NCBI GenBank assembly: GCA_945952045.1
Contig: CAMFHE010000016.1
Span: forward strand, 1-64,000
Length of the DNA stretch: 64,000 nt
Reading direction: 5' to 3'
Source of the DNA: an uncultured Rhizobium sp.
GTDB taxonomy: Bacteria; Pseudomonadota; Alphaproteobacteria; Rhizobiales; Rhizobiaceae
Shown here piece by piece: positions 37,142 to 46,373 of the stretch. Made by a program: the position numbers and the translations under genes. Below the pieces are notes generated by a model that made no database searches, was not told the DNA's origin, and was given only the letters and a program-made list of their open reading frames with translations. Position 1 is the first letter of the stretch; every line of letters begins with the position of its first letter.

Positions 37142-40100
37142 TCAGCCCAGCGTCTTCTGAACGTCGGCAAAAGTCTCTTCGAGGACGGCGATCAGGTGAT
37201 CGGCATCGCGCTTCGAAAAGATCATCGGCGGGCGCATCTTCAGCACATTGTCATGCGGGCCTTCGGTGCCCATCAGCACGCCGCGGCGGCGGGCGCCGTT
37301 GGAGACGGCGCGGGCGAATTCGGTGGCGGGCGCCCGGGTCTTGCGGTCGGTCACCAGCTCGATGCCGAGGAACAGGCCGAGGCCGCGCACGTCGCCGATG
37401 GCTTCGTAGCGCGTCTGCATGTCGCGGAAAGCGTCCATCAGGTAATTGCCGGTCGCCAGCGCATTGCCGCGCAGATCCTGGCTCTCAATGACATCGAGCA
37501 CGGCAAGGCCGACGGCGCAGGAAACCGGATTGCCGCCGAACGTGTTGAAATACTCCATGCCATTATTAAAACTGTCGGTGATCTTGCGGGTGGTGACCAC
37601 CGCCGCCAGCGGATGGCCGTCGCCGATCGGCTTGCCCATGGTGACGATATCCGGCACTACGCCTTGCGTTTCGAACGCCCACCAATGGCTGCCGACGCGG
37701 CCGAAGCCGACCTGTACCTCGTCGGCGATGCACACGCCGCCCGCCTCGCGCACGAGGCGATAAACTTCCTTAAGATAACCTTCCGGCAGAAAAACCTGGC
37801 CGGCGACGCTGGGGATGGATTCGGCGATGAAGAAACCCGGGCCTTCGCCCCTGGCCTTCATGGCGGCGATCAATTCGGCAACGCTTTCGGCGAAGCGCTT
37901 GCCGTGTTCCTCGATGGGCCAATCGGAGGGCGCATGGTAGCTGTCGGGGACGGCGGCGACATGGATATGCGGCTTCTGGCCCTTGCCGCCCTTGCGGCGG
38001 AATTTATAGGGGCTGATGTCGATCAGCTCCTGCGAGGTGCCGTGATAGGACCAGTCGAGCGTGATGGCGTTTTCGCGACCGGTATGGGCGCGCATCATGC
38101 GCAACGCCAGCCCGTTGGCCTCCGAGCCGCTGTTGACGAAACCGGCGACGGTCAGTTCCTTCGGCAGCGTCGCCGTCAGCCGCTCGGCATAGGCGACGAT
38201 GTTGTCGTGCAGGTAGCGGGTGTTGGTGTTCAGCGTCGCCGCCTGCTTCGCCATCGCCTCGACGACGGCCGGATGGGCGTGGCCGATATGGCAGACATTG
38301 TTGAAGCAATCGAGATAGGCACGGCCGCTGTCGTCGATCAGCCAGACGCCTTCGCCGCGCACGAACTTGATCGGCTTTTCATAGGAGATCGAGAGGTTTG
38401 GCAGCAGCAGTTCGCGCCGCAGTTTTACGATGTCTTCATGCGAGCGCCCTTGCCGTTCGAAGAATTCCCTGGCGATGCCGGCAAAGGTGCGGGCATCGGG
38501 GAACAGCTCCGCCCAGACGTCGAGGTAACGCGGCTCGCCGACGCCGAGGATTTCGGTGGCGGAGAGATGCGTATCGGTGGAAAGCTGGAGGTGCAGATGC
38601 GGCGCCCAGCCGCCGTTTTCCGTCGATGCCCCCATCTGGCCGACCAGCGCGCCGGCCTCCAGCCGGTCACCGGCCTTCAGGCGCTGCATAGCCTCATGCG
38701 CAAGATGGCCCCAGAGCGAGATAAAGGGCGGGCAGCCCTCGGGCTCGTGGCGCAGCGCGATCAGGCAGCCATAGCCGAGCGGATCCTTTTCGATCTCGAC
38801 GCTGACGACGGTGGCGGGCAGTGGCGAGAAGACTTTCGTGCCGGCGGCCATGAACAGGTCGAAGCCGAGATGGCGGGTGCGGCGCGCGCCGTCGATGAAG
38901 CGCGAGACGAACATCTCGCCGGCATAGACGGTGCGTTCCTCGGCGAAGGGGCCGATGCCGAGCTCGACGCCGTTTTCGCGGGCATAGGCCTCCCAGATGC
39001 CTTGCGCCTCGTCCGGCCGCTCGGCGGCGGAGAGAACGGTCATCGGATGGGTCGGGTCGCCATAGGGCACGAGTGCGGCCGGATAGGTCGCGGCCGAGCG
39101 TTCCAGCAGGGGGGCAAGCGATTTGCGGTTTCGGTCGATCCAGTCGATGACGGCGCGGGCGCCGGGGGCGGCTTCGAAGCCGCAGGCTTGACGCAGGATC
39201 GCGGTGGCGAAACGCGGGCTCATGCGGTCGAGCTTGCGCAGCAATTCCCAGGCCGGCCGTTCGCTGATCGCCAGATAGGGATTGTCGTCGGTATGGCTGC
39301 GCCGTGAGGCCGACATGGTGACCGAGGTGACCAGGCGGATGGCGATGAGATCGTAGAGAACGTCGATTTCTTCTTCCAGAAGCGGATATTCCGCATGGAA
39401 TCCCTTAGCGATTTCCGCCGCCGCGCCGATTGGGTCGGCATGGTCGAGCCCGGCATAGGCGGCAGCGATGGCGATTTCGGCGATGACGGGTGCATGCAGG
39501 GCATCACCGAGATCGATGAGGCCGCAGATGCGGTCGGCATCCTGCGCATCGACCAGCACGTTCCAGTCATTTGCATCGTTGTGGATGACGGCGGCGCGCA
39601 GCGTCGCAAGGCGAGGGGCAAGGGCTTCGAAACGCTTGAGGAAGCGCTCCAGCAGCGCCCGGTCTTCGGCGGAAGCGATGTGGTGCAGGCGCGCGGCGGA
39701 GCGGCCGGCCTTGCGGATATCCCAATCGAGATCGCGCAGCGCACCCGGATGCATGAAACCCTTCAGCGCGGCATCGAAACGGCCGAGCATATGGCCGAGG
39801 GAGTTCAGCGCCGCATCGCTGCGCGCCGTCTCGGCCAGCGGCCGGCCCTCGAGCCAGCTGACCAGCCGGATGCGATGATCGAGCCCATGAGGTCCGGTCA
39901 CGCGGGCAAGGCTTTCGCCCGAAAGCGTCGGGCGGATATGCGGCACCGGCAAATCGCCGGCATGGGTGCCGAGATGCGCGAGCAGCGCCGTTTGGAAATC
40001 GCTCTCGACCTGTGGCTCGGCCGCATTGACGATCTTGAGGATAAAGGTGCCCACGGTCGTCACGACCTTGAAATTCTGGTCGCGTTCGCTGTCGAGCGGC

Positions 40101-40192
40101 GAAAGCGCACCGGAAAGCCCGTAATGCTTGGAAAGCAACGTTGCCGCGGCCTCGATGGAGAAATCCGGTGTCGTCTTCAACATATCGTTCAT
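37142..40192 (-). CDS. Three-domain kinase / M23 / class III aminotransferase (phospho-lyase) fusion
   Basis: A 1016-aa cytoplasmic-looking protein. Residues about 1-340 are an APH/hydroxylysine-kinase-like domain with catalytic H204-N-D206...N211 and D227. Residues about 400-545 are an M23 peptidase (LytM) fold with zinc ligands H441, D445, H532-L-H534 intact, yet no signal peptide. Residues about 590-1016 are a class III PLP enzyme with D824 ([10 protein letters not shown]) and the PLP lysine K854 ([10 protein letters not shown]). It resembles ethanolamine-phosphate and phosphohydroxylysine phospho-lyases. Kinase plus phospho-lyase in one chain suggests phosphorylation then elimination of an amino alcohol. 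ATG 40192 matches the domain start. It diverges from an Lrp-type regulator. Confidence 0.92.
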   Translation of the reverse strand: MNDMLKTTPDFSIEAAATLLSKHYGLSGALSPLDSERDQNFKVVTTVGTFILKIVNAAEPQVESDFQTALLAHLGTHAGDLPVPHIRPTLSGESLARVTGPHGLDHRIRLVSWLEGRPLAETARSDAALNSLGHMLGRFDAALKGFMHPGALRDLDWDIRKAGRSAARLHHIASAEDRALLERFLKRFEALAPRLATLRAAVIHNDANDWNVLVDAQDADRICGLIDLGDALHAPVIAEIAIAAAYAGLDHADPIGAAAEIAKGFHAEYPLLEEEIDVLYDLIAIRLVTSVTMSASRRSHTDDNPYLAISERPAWELLRKLDRMSPRFATAILRQACGFEAAPGARAVIDWIDRNRKSLAPLLERSAATYPAALVPYGDPTHPMTVLSAAERPDEAQGIWEAYARENGVELGIGPFAEERTVYAGEMFVSRFIDGARRTRHLGFDLFMAAGTKVFSPLPATVVSVEIEKDPLGYGCLIALRHEPEGCPPFISLWGHLAHEAMQRLKAGDRLEAGALVGQMGASTENGGWAPHLHLQLSTDTHLSATEILGVGEPRYLDVWAELFPDARTFAGIAREFFERQGRSHEDIVKLRRELLLPNLSISYEKPIKFVRGEGVWLIDDSGRAYLDCFNNVCHIGHAHPAVVEAMAKQAATLNTNTRYLHDNIVAYAERLTATLPKELTVAGFVNSGSEANGLALRMMRAHTGRENAITLDWSYHGTSQELIDISPYKFRRKGGKGQKPHIHVAAVPDSYHAPSDWPIEEHGKRFAESVAELIAAMKARGEGPGFFIAESIPSVAGQVFLPEGYLKEVYRLVREAGGVCIADEVQVGFGRVGSHWWAFETQGVVPDIVTMGKPIGDGHPLAAVVTTRKITDSFNNGMEYFNTFGGNPVSCAVGLAVLDVIESQDLRGNALATGNYLMDAFRDMQTRYEAIGDVRGLGLFLGIELVTDRKTRAPATEFARAVSNGARRRGVLMGTEGPHDNVLKMRPPMIFSKRDADHLIAVLEETFADVQKTLG

Positions 40193-40318
40193 GAATCTTC
40201 CCTCGCGTTGCGAGCAGAGTTGCATGGACGGCGCTCTGCCGCACCCGGCATCATGGCGGTTGTGCCGGCACTGTGTTTGGACTAACCGTCATATTGTCGG
40301 CTGAAGCGAGGAGGGATC

Positions 40319-40753
40319 ATGCAGGACATCGATGCGATCGACCGCACCATTCTCGGCATCCTCAGCCAGGAGGCGCGGGTTCCCATGAAGACGCTGGCGG
40401 GCCGGATCGGCCTGTCACGCAGCGCAACGACCGAGCGCGTCACCCGGCTGGAGAAAGCCGGTATTATCCGAGGTTATCGCGCCGATATCGGTACGCTCGA
40501 CGATGGCCAGATTCAGGCCTTTCTGCTCGTCACCCTGAAGCGCACGCCGGCGCTCGGCGTTCTCGATCGTCTCGCCGGCTTCCCGGCGGTTCGGAAAGTG
40601 TCGTCGGTCAGCGGCCATCTCGATCTGGTCGTGGAAGTCGAGGTGGCCTCCATCAATGCGCTCAACGAGCTCCGAAACGACGTCGCCACTCTCGACAATG
40701 TCGAGGATTTGACGACCTCAATCGTCTTGCGGCGAGATATCGAGCGGAGTTGA
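40319..40753 (+). CDS. Lrp/AsnC-family regulator
   Basis: A 144-aa feast/famine regulator: N-terminal helix-turn-helix (AIDRTILGILSQEARVPMKTLAGRIGLSRSATTERV, at 5-40) and a C-terminal RAM ligand domain. GAGGAGGG precedes the ATG. It is divergent from the kinase-M23-aminotransferase fusion gene across 126 bp and is its probable amino-acid-responsive regulator. Confidence 0.93.
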   Translation: MQDIDAIDRTILGILSQEARVPMKTLAGRIGLSRSATTERVTRLEKAGIIRGYRADIGTLDDGQIQAFLLVTLKRTPALGVLDRLAGFPAVRKVSSVSGHLDLVVEVEVASINALNELRNDVATLDNVEDLTTSIVLRRDIERS

Positions 40754-40801
40754 CGGGCCGCCGGCCATCCTTGCCAGATGCGCCGAACAATCGGCAAATA
40801 T

Positions 40802-40813
40802 ATTGTCGACAAT
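40802..40813. promoter_or_regulatory. GntR-type operator palindrome
   Basis: ATTGTCGACAAT is a perfect 12-bp palindrome, of the TTGTnnACAA form bound by FCD-class GntR regulators. It lies 77 bases upstream of the GntR gene start, so autoregulation is likely. Confidence 0.6.
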
Positions 40814-40890
40814 TAGCCTCGCCAGCCATGCCTCCGCGTTGACTTTTGCCCGGTATTGAAGCTTGTCTGGGCGGGCAAGGAGAAGAACGG

Positions 40891-41568
40891 ATGAGCGAAC
40901 AAGCAGCAGCTTCTGTCGAGCAGATTGTCGAGAAAGTCTGGCTGTCCATCGCTGAACGGCGGTTGCGGCCGGGCGTGCAACTCAAGGAAGAGCAGATCGC
41001 CGCGATCTTTCAGGTCAGCCGCGCCCGCGTGCGCCGCGCCTTGACGGAACTGGAACGCGACGGACTGGTGACCATCATTCCCAATCGCGGCGCCTTTGTC
41101 TGCAAACCATCGGTAGAGGAAGCCCGCGACGTCTTCTATGTTCGCCGCACGGTCGAGCGACGTGTCGTCGAGCGGCTTTGCACCACTGTCACCAAATCCG
41201 ATATCAAGCGGCTGCGCGATCATGTCGCGCGGGAGCGCGAGGCGAATGCCCAGAGCGCGACCACCGAGATCATCAAGCTGTCGGGCGGGTTTCACCTTCT
41301 TCTGGCCGAGCTGATCGGCTCGGATTTCCTGTTCACGACGATGCGCGACCTGATCGCGCGCAGCTCGCTGATCACTGCCGTCTATCGCAACACCACCCAT
41401 GCCAATTGCGGGCCGGACGAGCATGCCGATATCGTCGAAGCCATTGCGCTAAAGGATAGCGCCAAGGTCGCACATCTGATGACGCACCATCTGGAGCATG
41501 TGGAAGCCGAACTGGATTTGAGTGACATTCGCGATCTCTTGCACGATCTGCGTTCCGCCTTGGCTTAA
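40891..41568 (+). CDS. GntR-family regulator, FCD subgroup
   Basis: A 225-aa regulator: N-terminal winged helix (LRPGVQLKEEQIAAIFQVSRARVRRALTELERDGLVTIIPNRGAF, at about 24-68) and an all-helical FCD ligand domain with metal-binding His/Asp residues (DHVARERE, HLLLAELIG, DEHADIVEAI, HHLEHVE). AAGGAGAA precedes the ATG. It sits at the head of the second import cluster and may control the downstream ATPase gene. Confidence 0.93.
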   Translation: MSEQAAASVEQIVEKVWLSIAERRLRPGVQLKEEQIAAIFQVSRARVRRALTELERDGLVTIIPNRGAFVCKPSVEEARDVFYVRRTVERRVVERLCTTVTKSDIKRLRDHVAREREANAQSATTEIIKLSGGFHLLLAELIGSDFLFTTMRDLIARSSLITAVYRNTTHANCGPDEHADIVEAIALKDSAKVAHLMTHHLEHVEAELDLSDIRDLLHDLRSALA

Positions 41569-41588
41569 GGGCGTCTCAGCCTTTTTTT
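41567..41588 (+). terminator. Weak intrinsic terminator after GntR gene
   Basis: AAGGGC pairs with GCCTTT (one G-U) over the 6-base loop GTCTCA and runs into TTTT. It overlaps the GntR stop codon. Confidence 0.4.
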
Positions 41589-41671
41589 CGACTCATCAAG
41601 ACACCTGCATTCCCGCAGGCTGCGCTCGTCGCAGCCGGTCCAGGCGTGTGCATTCTCGTTTGAGGGGGCTG

Positions 41672-41704
41672 GACAAAATAGTGGACATGTTCCACTATTT
41701 TGTC
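41672..41704. promoter_or_regulatory. 33-bp palindromic operator upstream of ABC ATPase
   Basis: GACAAAATAGTGGA (41672-41685) and TCCACTATTTTGTC (41691-41704) are perfect 14-bp inverted arms around CATGT. It ends 59 bases before the ATPase start. The T-run is inside the stem and no T-tract follows, so an operator is more likely than a terminator. The core TAGTGGACA recurs upstream of the MarR gene. Confidence 0.65.
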
Positions 41705-41763
41705 GTCGGACATGAATACATGCCGGCAAACGCGAACAAAGTTAACAAAAACAAGGGGAACTT

Positions 41764-43410
41764 ATGTCGCAACCAACGACGTCGTCCGACGTGGTGCTGT
41801 CCGTTCGCAATCTGACGGTGGATTTGCCCGCCGGAATGGAACGCAAGCATGCCGTCAAGGACATCTCGTTCGACCTGCATGCGGGCGAGATTCTGTGCAT
41901 TATCGGCGAATCCGGTTCGGGAAAATCGGTCACCGCCAATACGATCATGGGTCTGCTGTCGCCCGTGATTACTGTCAGCTCCGGCGAAATCCATTTCAAG
42001 GGAATGGATATCCTCGCCGCCAAGGAGGAAAAGATCCGGCCGCTGCGTGGTCAGGCCGTGTCGATCATTTTCCAGGATCCGCTCTCGGCGCTCAACCCGC
42101 TGATGACCGTCGGCGACCAGATCGTCGAGGTGCTCGAGGCCCATGGCCGGGGAACGCCGGAAAGCCGCAAGGCCAAGGTACTGGAACTGCTCGAAGAGGT
42201 CGGCCTTCCCGATCCGCCGCTGATGCGCCTTCAATATCCGTTCCGTCTCTCCGGCGGCCAGCGTCAGCGCGTGATGATCGCCATGGCCCTGGCGCTCGAT
42301 CCGGATGTGCTGATCGCCGACGAGCCGACCACGGCGCTCGACGTCACGACCCAGGCGCAGATCCTCGATCTCATCCGCAAGATCCAGAAGCGGAAAAACA
42401 TGAGCGTCATGTTCATCACCCACGACTTCGGCGTCGTTGCCGAAATCGCCGATCGCGTGGTGGTCATGGAGAAGGGCTTTCTGGTGGAGCAGGGACGGGC
42501 GGATCAGGTTCTGGTCAATCCGGCTCATCCCTATACGCAACGGCTGGTGGCCGCGGTGCCGCGCATGCGCAGCAATGCACAAGCTGTCGGCGAGGAAGCG
42601 CCTGTCGTGCTCGAGGTCGAAAACCTCGAAAAGGAATATCGCAGTTCCGGCTCGTTCTTCCGCAAGGCGCGCGTCGTCAAGGCCGTCAATGGCGTCAGTT
42701 TCACGTTGCGCAAGGGCCAGACGCTTGGCGTCGTCGGCGAAAGCGGCTCCGGAAAATCCTCTCTCGGGCGCGTGCTGCTCAAGCTGCTGGAACCCGATGG
42801 CGGTGCGATCCGTTTCGATGGCCGCGACATCGCGGGCATGAAAGAAGAGGAGTTCCGGCCTCTTCGTCCCTATATCCAGATGATCTTCCAGGATCCCTAC
42901 GCCTCGCTCAATCCGCGCCATACGATCGGCAAGATCCTCACGGTCGGCCCCATCGCCCATGGAATGGCCGTCCACGAGGCGCGCACCAAGGCGTTGGGCC
43001 TTCTGAAACTCGTCGGCCTCGACGAAATGGCCTATGACCGTTTCGCGCATGAATTTTCCGGCGGTCAACGCCAGCGCATCGGCATCGCCCGGGCGCTGAT
43101 GTTTGATCCGGTGATTCTGGTCGCTGACGAAGCCGTGTCGGCGCTCGACGTGTCGATCCAGGCGCAGATCCTGGAGCTGCTGGCCCGCGTGCAGAAGGAA
43201 ATGAAGGTCGCGATGATCTTCATCACCCATGATCTGAGGGTCGCAAGCCAGATTTGCGACGACGTGCTGGTCATGCACAAGGGCACGGTGGTCGAGCAGG
43301 GGCCGCCGACGAAAATCTTCCGCGCGCCGTCGCACGACTATACGAAGAAGCTGGTCTCGGCGATCCCCGGTGCGGATTGGGAGCCCGCGGCCAAGGCCGT
43401 CGGAACGTAA
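41764..43410 (+). CDS. Fused double ABC ATPase for peptide/opine-type importer
   Basis: A 548-aa protein with two complete ATPase domains, as in GsiA or fused DppD-DppF. Domain 1 has [27 protein letters not shown] and [12 protein letters not shown]. Domain 2 has [27 protein letters not shown] and [13 protein letters not shown]; Ala replaces the usual Pro in the second Walker B segment. [15 protein letters not shown] marks the linker. It should energise the permeases at 48207-50092. It is separated from the rest of the cluster by 297 bp containing a second promoter. Confidence 0.94.
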   Translation: MSQPTTSSDVVLSVRNLTVDLPAGMERKHAVKDISFDLHAGEILCIIGESGSGKSVTANTIMGLLSPVITVSSGEIHFKGMDILAAKEEKIRPLRGQAVSIIFQDPLSALNPLMTVGDQIVEVLEAHGRGTPESRKAKVLELLEEVGLPDPPLMRLQYPFRLSGGQRQRVMIAMALALDPDVLIADEPTTALDVTTQAQILDLIRKIQKRKNMSVMFITHDFGVVAEIADRVVVMEKGFLVEQGRADQVLVNPAHPYTQRLVAAVPRMRSNAQAVGEEAPVVLEVENLEKEYRSSGSFFRKARVVKAVNGVSFTLRKGQTLGVVGESGSGKSSLGRVLLKLLEPDGGAIRFDGRDIAGMKEEEFRPLRPYIQMIFQDPYASLNPRHTIGKILTVGPIAHGMAVHEARTKALGLLKLVGLDEMAYDRFAHEFSGGQRQRIGIARALMFDPVILVADEAVSALDVSIQAQILELLARVQKEMKVAMIFITHDLRVASQICDDVLVMHKGTVVEQGPPTKIFRAPSHDYTKKLVSAIPGADWEPAAKAVGT

Positions 43411-43707
43411 TCGATCTCGCCGGCGAGCCTCGTCTTCCCGGTCAACGGACTGAGGTCCGGCCAATGTAAACCGTGATAGCTGGCGGCTTCCGCGCAAGCC
43501 GGCAGCCCTTCCTCATTTCGCCTAAATATCGGATTTGAAACGGAAAATAATTCGTTTACACGTGAAAAATTAGTTGCATTTGTCCACTAGTTATTCTTTC
43601 ATGGTGTCACGAATTTGCAATACGACATGGCCGGAAGATTGAAGACGCGGCGCACTGATGAGGTGTTCCCGCTCAGGAAACCTTTTGCCCATTCGCACGG
43701 AAACCTT
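43411..43707. promoter_or_regulatory. Promoter region of the MarR-led operon
   Basis: This gap is AT-rich at 43530-43620. It contains TGTCCACTAG (43581-43590), the reverse complement of the CTAGTGGACA type core that is also in the 33-bp palindrome upstream of the ABC ATPase gene. This suggests one regulator binds both promoters. Confidence 0.45.
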
Positions 43708-44190
43708 ATGTCCAGACCGCCTGTAAAGCCGATTTCGCCGACTGACATCAAACTCGACGTGCTTGAGGACACGCTGAGCTTTTACATCCGTACGCTCAAT
43801 CTCGCCGTATCCCGCGATCTAGACGATCGCCTCGAGGGACTGGATGTTGCGAAGGGAACGGGAAAGATCACGACATTGCTGCTGGTCGACGATTATCCGG
43901 GCATTCGCCCTTCGGTCATCGCTCATCTTTTGATGCGGGATCGGTCGGCCATGGGCCGGCTGATCGACCAGATGGTGTCGCATGATCTGATCTGTCGCGA
44001 GGTTTCCCAGGAAGACAGCCGCGCACAGGAGCTTTACATCACCGAGGCGGGTGCAGCGCTCGCCGCGAAGATCCGCGAACTTGTTCCGAAGCAGTCGAGT
44101 GAATTCTTCAGCTTCATTCCGGAGCACGAGCAGAAGCAGGTGATCGATATCCTGCGTCGCGCCTATCGTCATATTGTGGGGTTGGCATGA
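43708..44190 (+). CDS. MarR-family regulator
   Basis: A 160-aa winged-helix regulator. The DNA-binding part reads TTLLLVDDYPGIRPSVIAHLLMRDRSAMGRLIDQMVSHDLICR (seen at about 51-93), with the wing EVSQEDSRAQELYITEAG. ATG 43708 gives the family length; an in-frame ATG at 43627 is possible. It overlaps the SDR gene by ATGA and leads the oxidation/import operon, so it is the probable local regulator. Confidence 0.9.
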   Translation: MSRPPVKPISPTDIKLDVLEDTLSFYIRTLNLAVSRDLDDRLEGLDVAKGTGKITTLLLVDDYPGIRPSVIAHLLMRDRSAMGRLIDQMVSHDLICREVSQEDSRAQELYITEAGAALAAKIRELVPKQSSEFFSFIPEHEQKQVIDILRRAYRHIVGLA

Positions 44191-44897
44191 ACGATCGAAC
44201 GAAACGCGTCGCCCTTATTTCCGGCGCAAGCCGCGGCATTGGCGACCATGTTGCTGCAGAGCTTTTCCGGCAGGGCTGGGCGGTTTCGCTCGGCATGCGC
44301 ACGCCCGCGATGCCGCAATGGGCCCTCGGCCATGAAGGCGATGTGCATCTGGCGGACTATGACGCAAACGATGTGACGGCTGAAAAGCGCTGGGTCGATT
44401 CGGCATTTCAGCACTTTGGCCGCATCGATGCAATCGTCGCCAATGCCGGCATCATGATCCCCAAGACGGTGATCGAGGCCGATGACGACGACATCGACGC
44501 CATGCTGGCGGTCAACGTCAAGGCACCGCGCCGGCTGGCGAAGGCTGCCTGGGATGCGCTGTGCGAAAGCGGCTGCGGTCGCGTCATCATCCTTGCGTCG
44601 CTGTCCGGCAAGCGGGTGAAGTCGGCTTTGTCCGGCAGCTATTCGCTGTCCAAATTCGCCGCCGTCGCGCTGTCCCATGCCATTCGCCAGGCAGGCTTCG
44701 ACAAGGGCGTGCGCGCCACCGCCATCTGCCCGGGTTTCGTCGCCACCGACATGGCGGCTGCGATTTCCGACCGGCCGGCGGATCAGTTGACGCAGCCCGA
44801 CGATCTCGCCCGCATCATCGCCATGCTGCTTTCCCTTCCAAACGAGGCCTCGGTGGCCGAATTCGCCATCAATTGCCAGCTCGAGGAGTTTTTCTGA
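44187..44897 (+). CDS. Short-chain dehydrogenase/reductase
   Basis: A 236-aa classical SDR with the nucleotide-binding ISGASRGIG, the NAG motif (IVANAGIMIP), catalytic Ser in ILASLSGK and YSLSK (YxxxK). It probably oxidises or reduces an intermediate with NAD(P). It is coupled to the MarR gene and is followed one base later by the flavoprotein gene. Confidence 0.92.
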   Translation: MNDRTKRVALISGASRGIGDHVAAELFRQGWAVSLGMRTPAMPQWALGHEGDVHLADYDANDVTAEKRWVDSAFQHFGRIDAIVANAGIMIPKTVIEADDDDIDAMLAVNVKAPRRLAKAAWDALCESGCGRVIILASLSGKRVKSALSGSYSLSKFAAVALSHAIRQAGFDKGVRATAICPGFVATDMAAAISDRPADQLTQPDDLARIIAMLLSLPNEASVAEFAINCQLEEFF

Positions 44898-44898
44898 A

Positions 44899-46230
44899 AT
44901 GCCCGGTCCTTATGTCGTTCCCGTCCATGGCGATGCCGAACTGCCCAAGGAGGTAGACGTCGTCGTCATCGGTGGCGGGATCATCGGAACATCGACCGCC
45001 CTCGAACTCGTCGAAAGTGGCTTGCGCGTCGCGCTGTGTGAAAAGGGTGGCATCGGCCACGAGCAATCCAGCCGCAATTGGGGCTGGGTGCGCATCTCGC
45101 GGCGCGACCCGCGTGAAGTGCCGCTGATGGCGGAGGCTCTTCGTATATGGGCCGATCTCAATCGCCGTACCGGCCGCGAAACCGGCTTCAAGCGTTCCGG
45201 CATCGTGTTCACCTGCGCCGACGAAAAGCAGTTCGACGAGCACGAGCGCTGGAACCGCAATCTGGAAGGTTACCAGATCGAATCCCGTATGCTGAGCGCT
45301 GCGGAATTCCAGGCGAAATATCCCGGCAACACGATGAAGATCGCCGGCGCTCTCTATACGGCCGGCGATTGCCGGGCTGAACCGCAGAAGGCGGCGCCCG
45401 CCATTGCCGAAGCGGCGCGGGATCGCGGCGCCCATATCCTCACCGAATGCGCGGTTCGCGGTCTGCAATTGTCGGGCGGTCGGGTGTCCGGCGTGGTGAC
45501 CGAGCGCGGCGAGATCGCCTGCAAGTCCGTCGTGCTGGCCGGCGGCGCGTGGTCCAGCCTTTTCCTCGGCAATAGCGGTATCGATCTGCCGCAGCTGAAG
45601 GTGCTGAACTCCGTTCTCCGCACCAAGCCGCTGGAAGGCGGGCCGGAGGAGGCCATCTGGGCGAGCGGCTTTGCGCTGCGAAAGCGCCAGGACGGCGGTT
45701 ATACGATTGCCGACGGTTTTCAGAACATCGTCGATATCGTGCCGGCGACCTTCCGTTATGCGATGAAGTTCATGCCGGCGCTGTCCTATGAATGGCGGTC
45801 GCTGCGTTTGCGGCTCGGCGGGCGGTTTTTCGACGAGGCCCGCATTCCGCGCCGTTGGGCGCTCGATGAGCCCTCTCCCTTCGAATATAATCGCGTGCTC
45901 GATCCGATCCCTTCGAAGGCGATGGCGGACGATGCGCTCAAGCGATTGGCGCAGGTGTTTCCGGTCTTCCAGAAGGCTGAGATCGCGCAGCGTTGGGGCG
46001 GCATGATCGACGTCACCCCGGATGCCGTTCCGGTCATCGATGCCATCGACGCCATTCCGGGTTTCCATGTCGCGACGGGCTTTTCCGGTCATGGTTTCGG
46101 GATCGGCCCGGCGGCCGGCAAGCTGATGGCCGATATCGTCACCGGCCGCACGCCGATCGTCGATAAACGCGACTTCCGCTTCAGCCGTTTCAGCGATGGT
46201 TCGAAGATCGAACTGGTGAGCGGCTTTTGA
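44899..46230 (+). CDS. FAD-dependent oxidoreductase (DAO family)
   Basis: A 443-aa flavoprotein with the ADP-binding GGGIIGTSTALELVESG and EKGGIGHEQSSRNWGWVRI, then GALYTAGDCRAEP, and a C-terminal FAD segment GFHVATGFSGHGFGIGPAAGKL. DAO-family enzymes oxidise C-N bonds of amino acids or N-substituted amino acids. GAGGAG precedes the ATG. It shares an operon with a second DAO enzyme, an SDR and a peptide-type importer. Confidence 0.92.
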   Translation: MPGPYVVPVHGDAELPKEVDVVVIGGGIIGTSTALELVESGLRVALCEKGGIGHEQSSRNWGWVRISRRDPREVPLMAEALRIWADLNRRTGRETGFKRSGIVFTCADEKQFDEHERWNRNLEGYQIESRMLSAAEFQAKYPGNTMKIAGALYTAGDCRAEPQKAAPAIAEAARDRGAHILTECAVRGLQLSGGRVSGVVTERGEIACKSVVLAGGAWSSLFLGNSGIDLPQLKVLNSVLRTKPLEGGPEEAIWASGFALRKRQDGGYTIADGFQNIVDIVPATFRYAMKFMPALSYEWRSLRLRLGGRFFDEARIPRRWALDEPSPFEYNRVLDPIPSKAMADDALKRLAQVFPVFQKAEIAQRWGGMIDVTPDAVPVIDAIDAIPGFHVATGFSGHGFGIGPAAGKLMADIVTGRTPIVDKRDFRFSRFSDGSKIELVSGF

Positions 46231-46373
46231 ATGACGGAGCATGCGGCCGCGCGCCGCATGCTCCGACCAGACGCGCGGCAGGCGACTGCCGACGAAGATG
46301 CAACCGCCCGCAGAGGCGGAGACACAGTGAAAAAAACCGTCATGTTCAACCATCGGATCAAGGGGAACTAAAA

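Noticed and set aside
37016..39307. Long plus-strand frame over the fusion gene
   Set aside because: Mirror of the well-supported kinase-M23-aminotransferase gene, with no recognisable domain.
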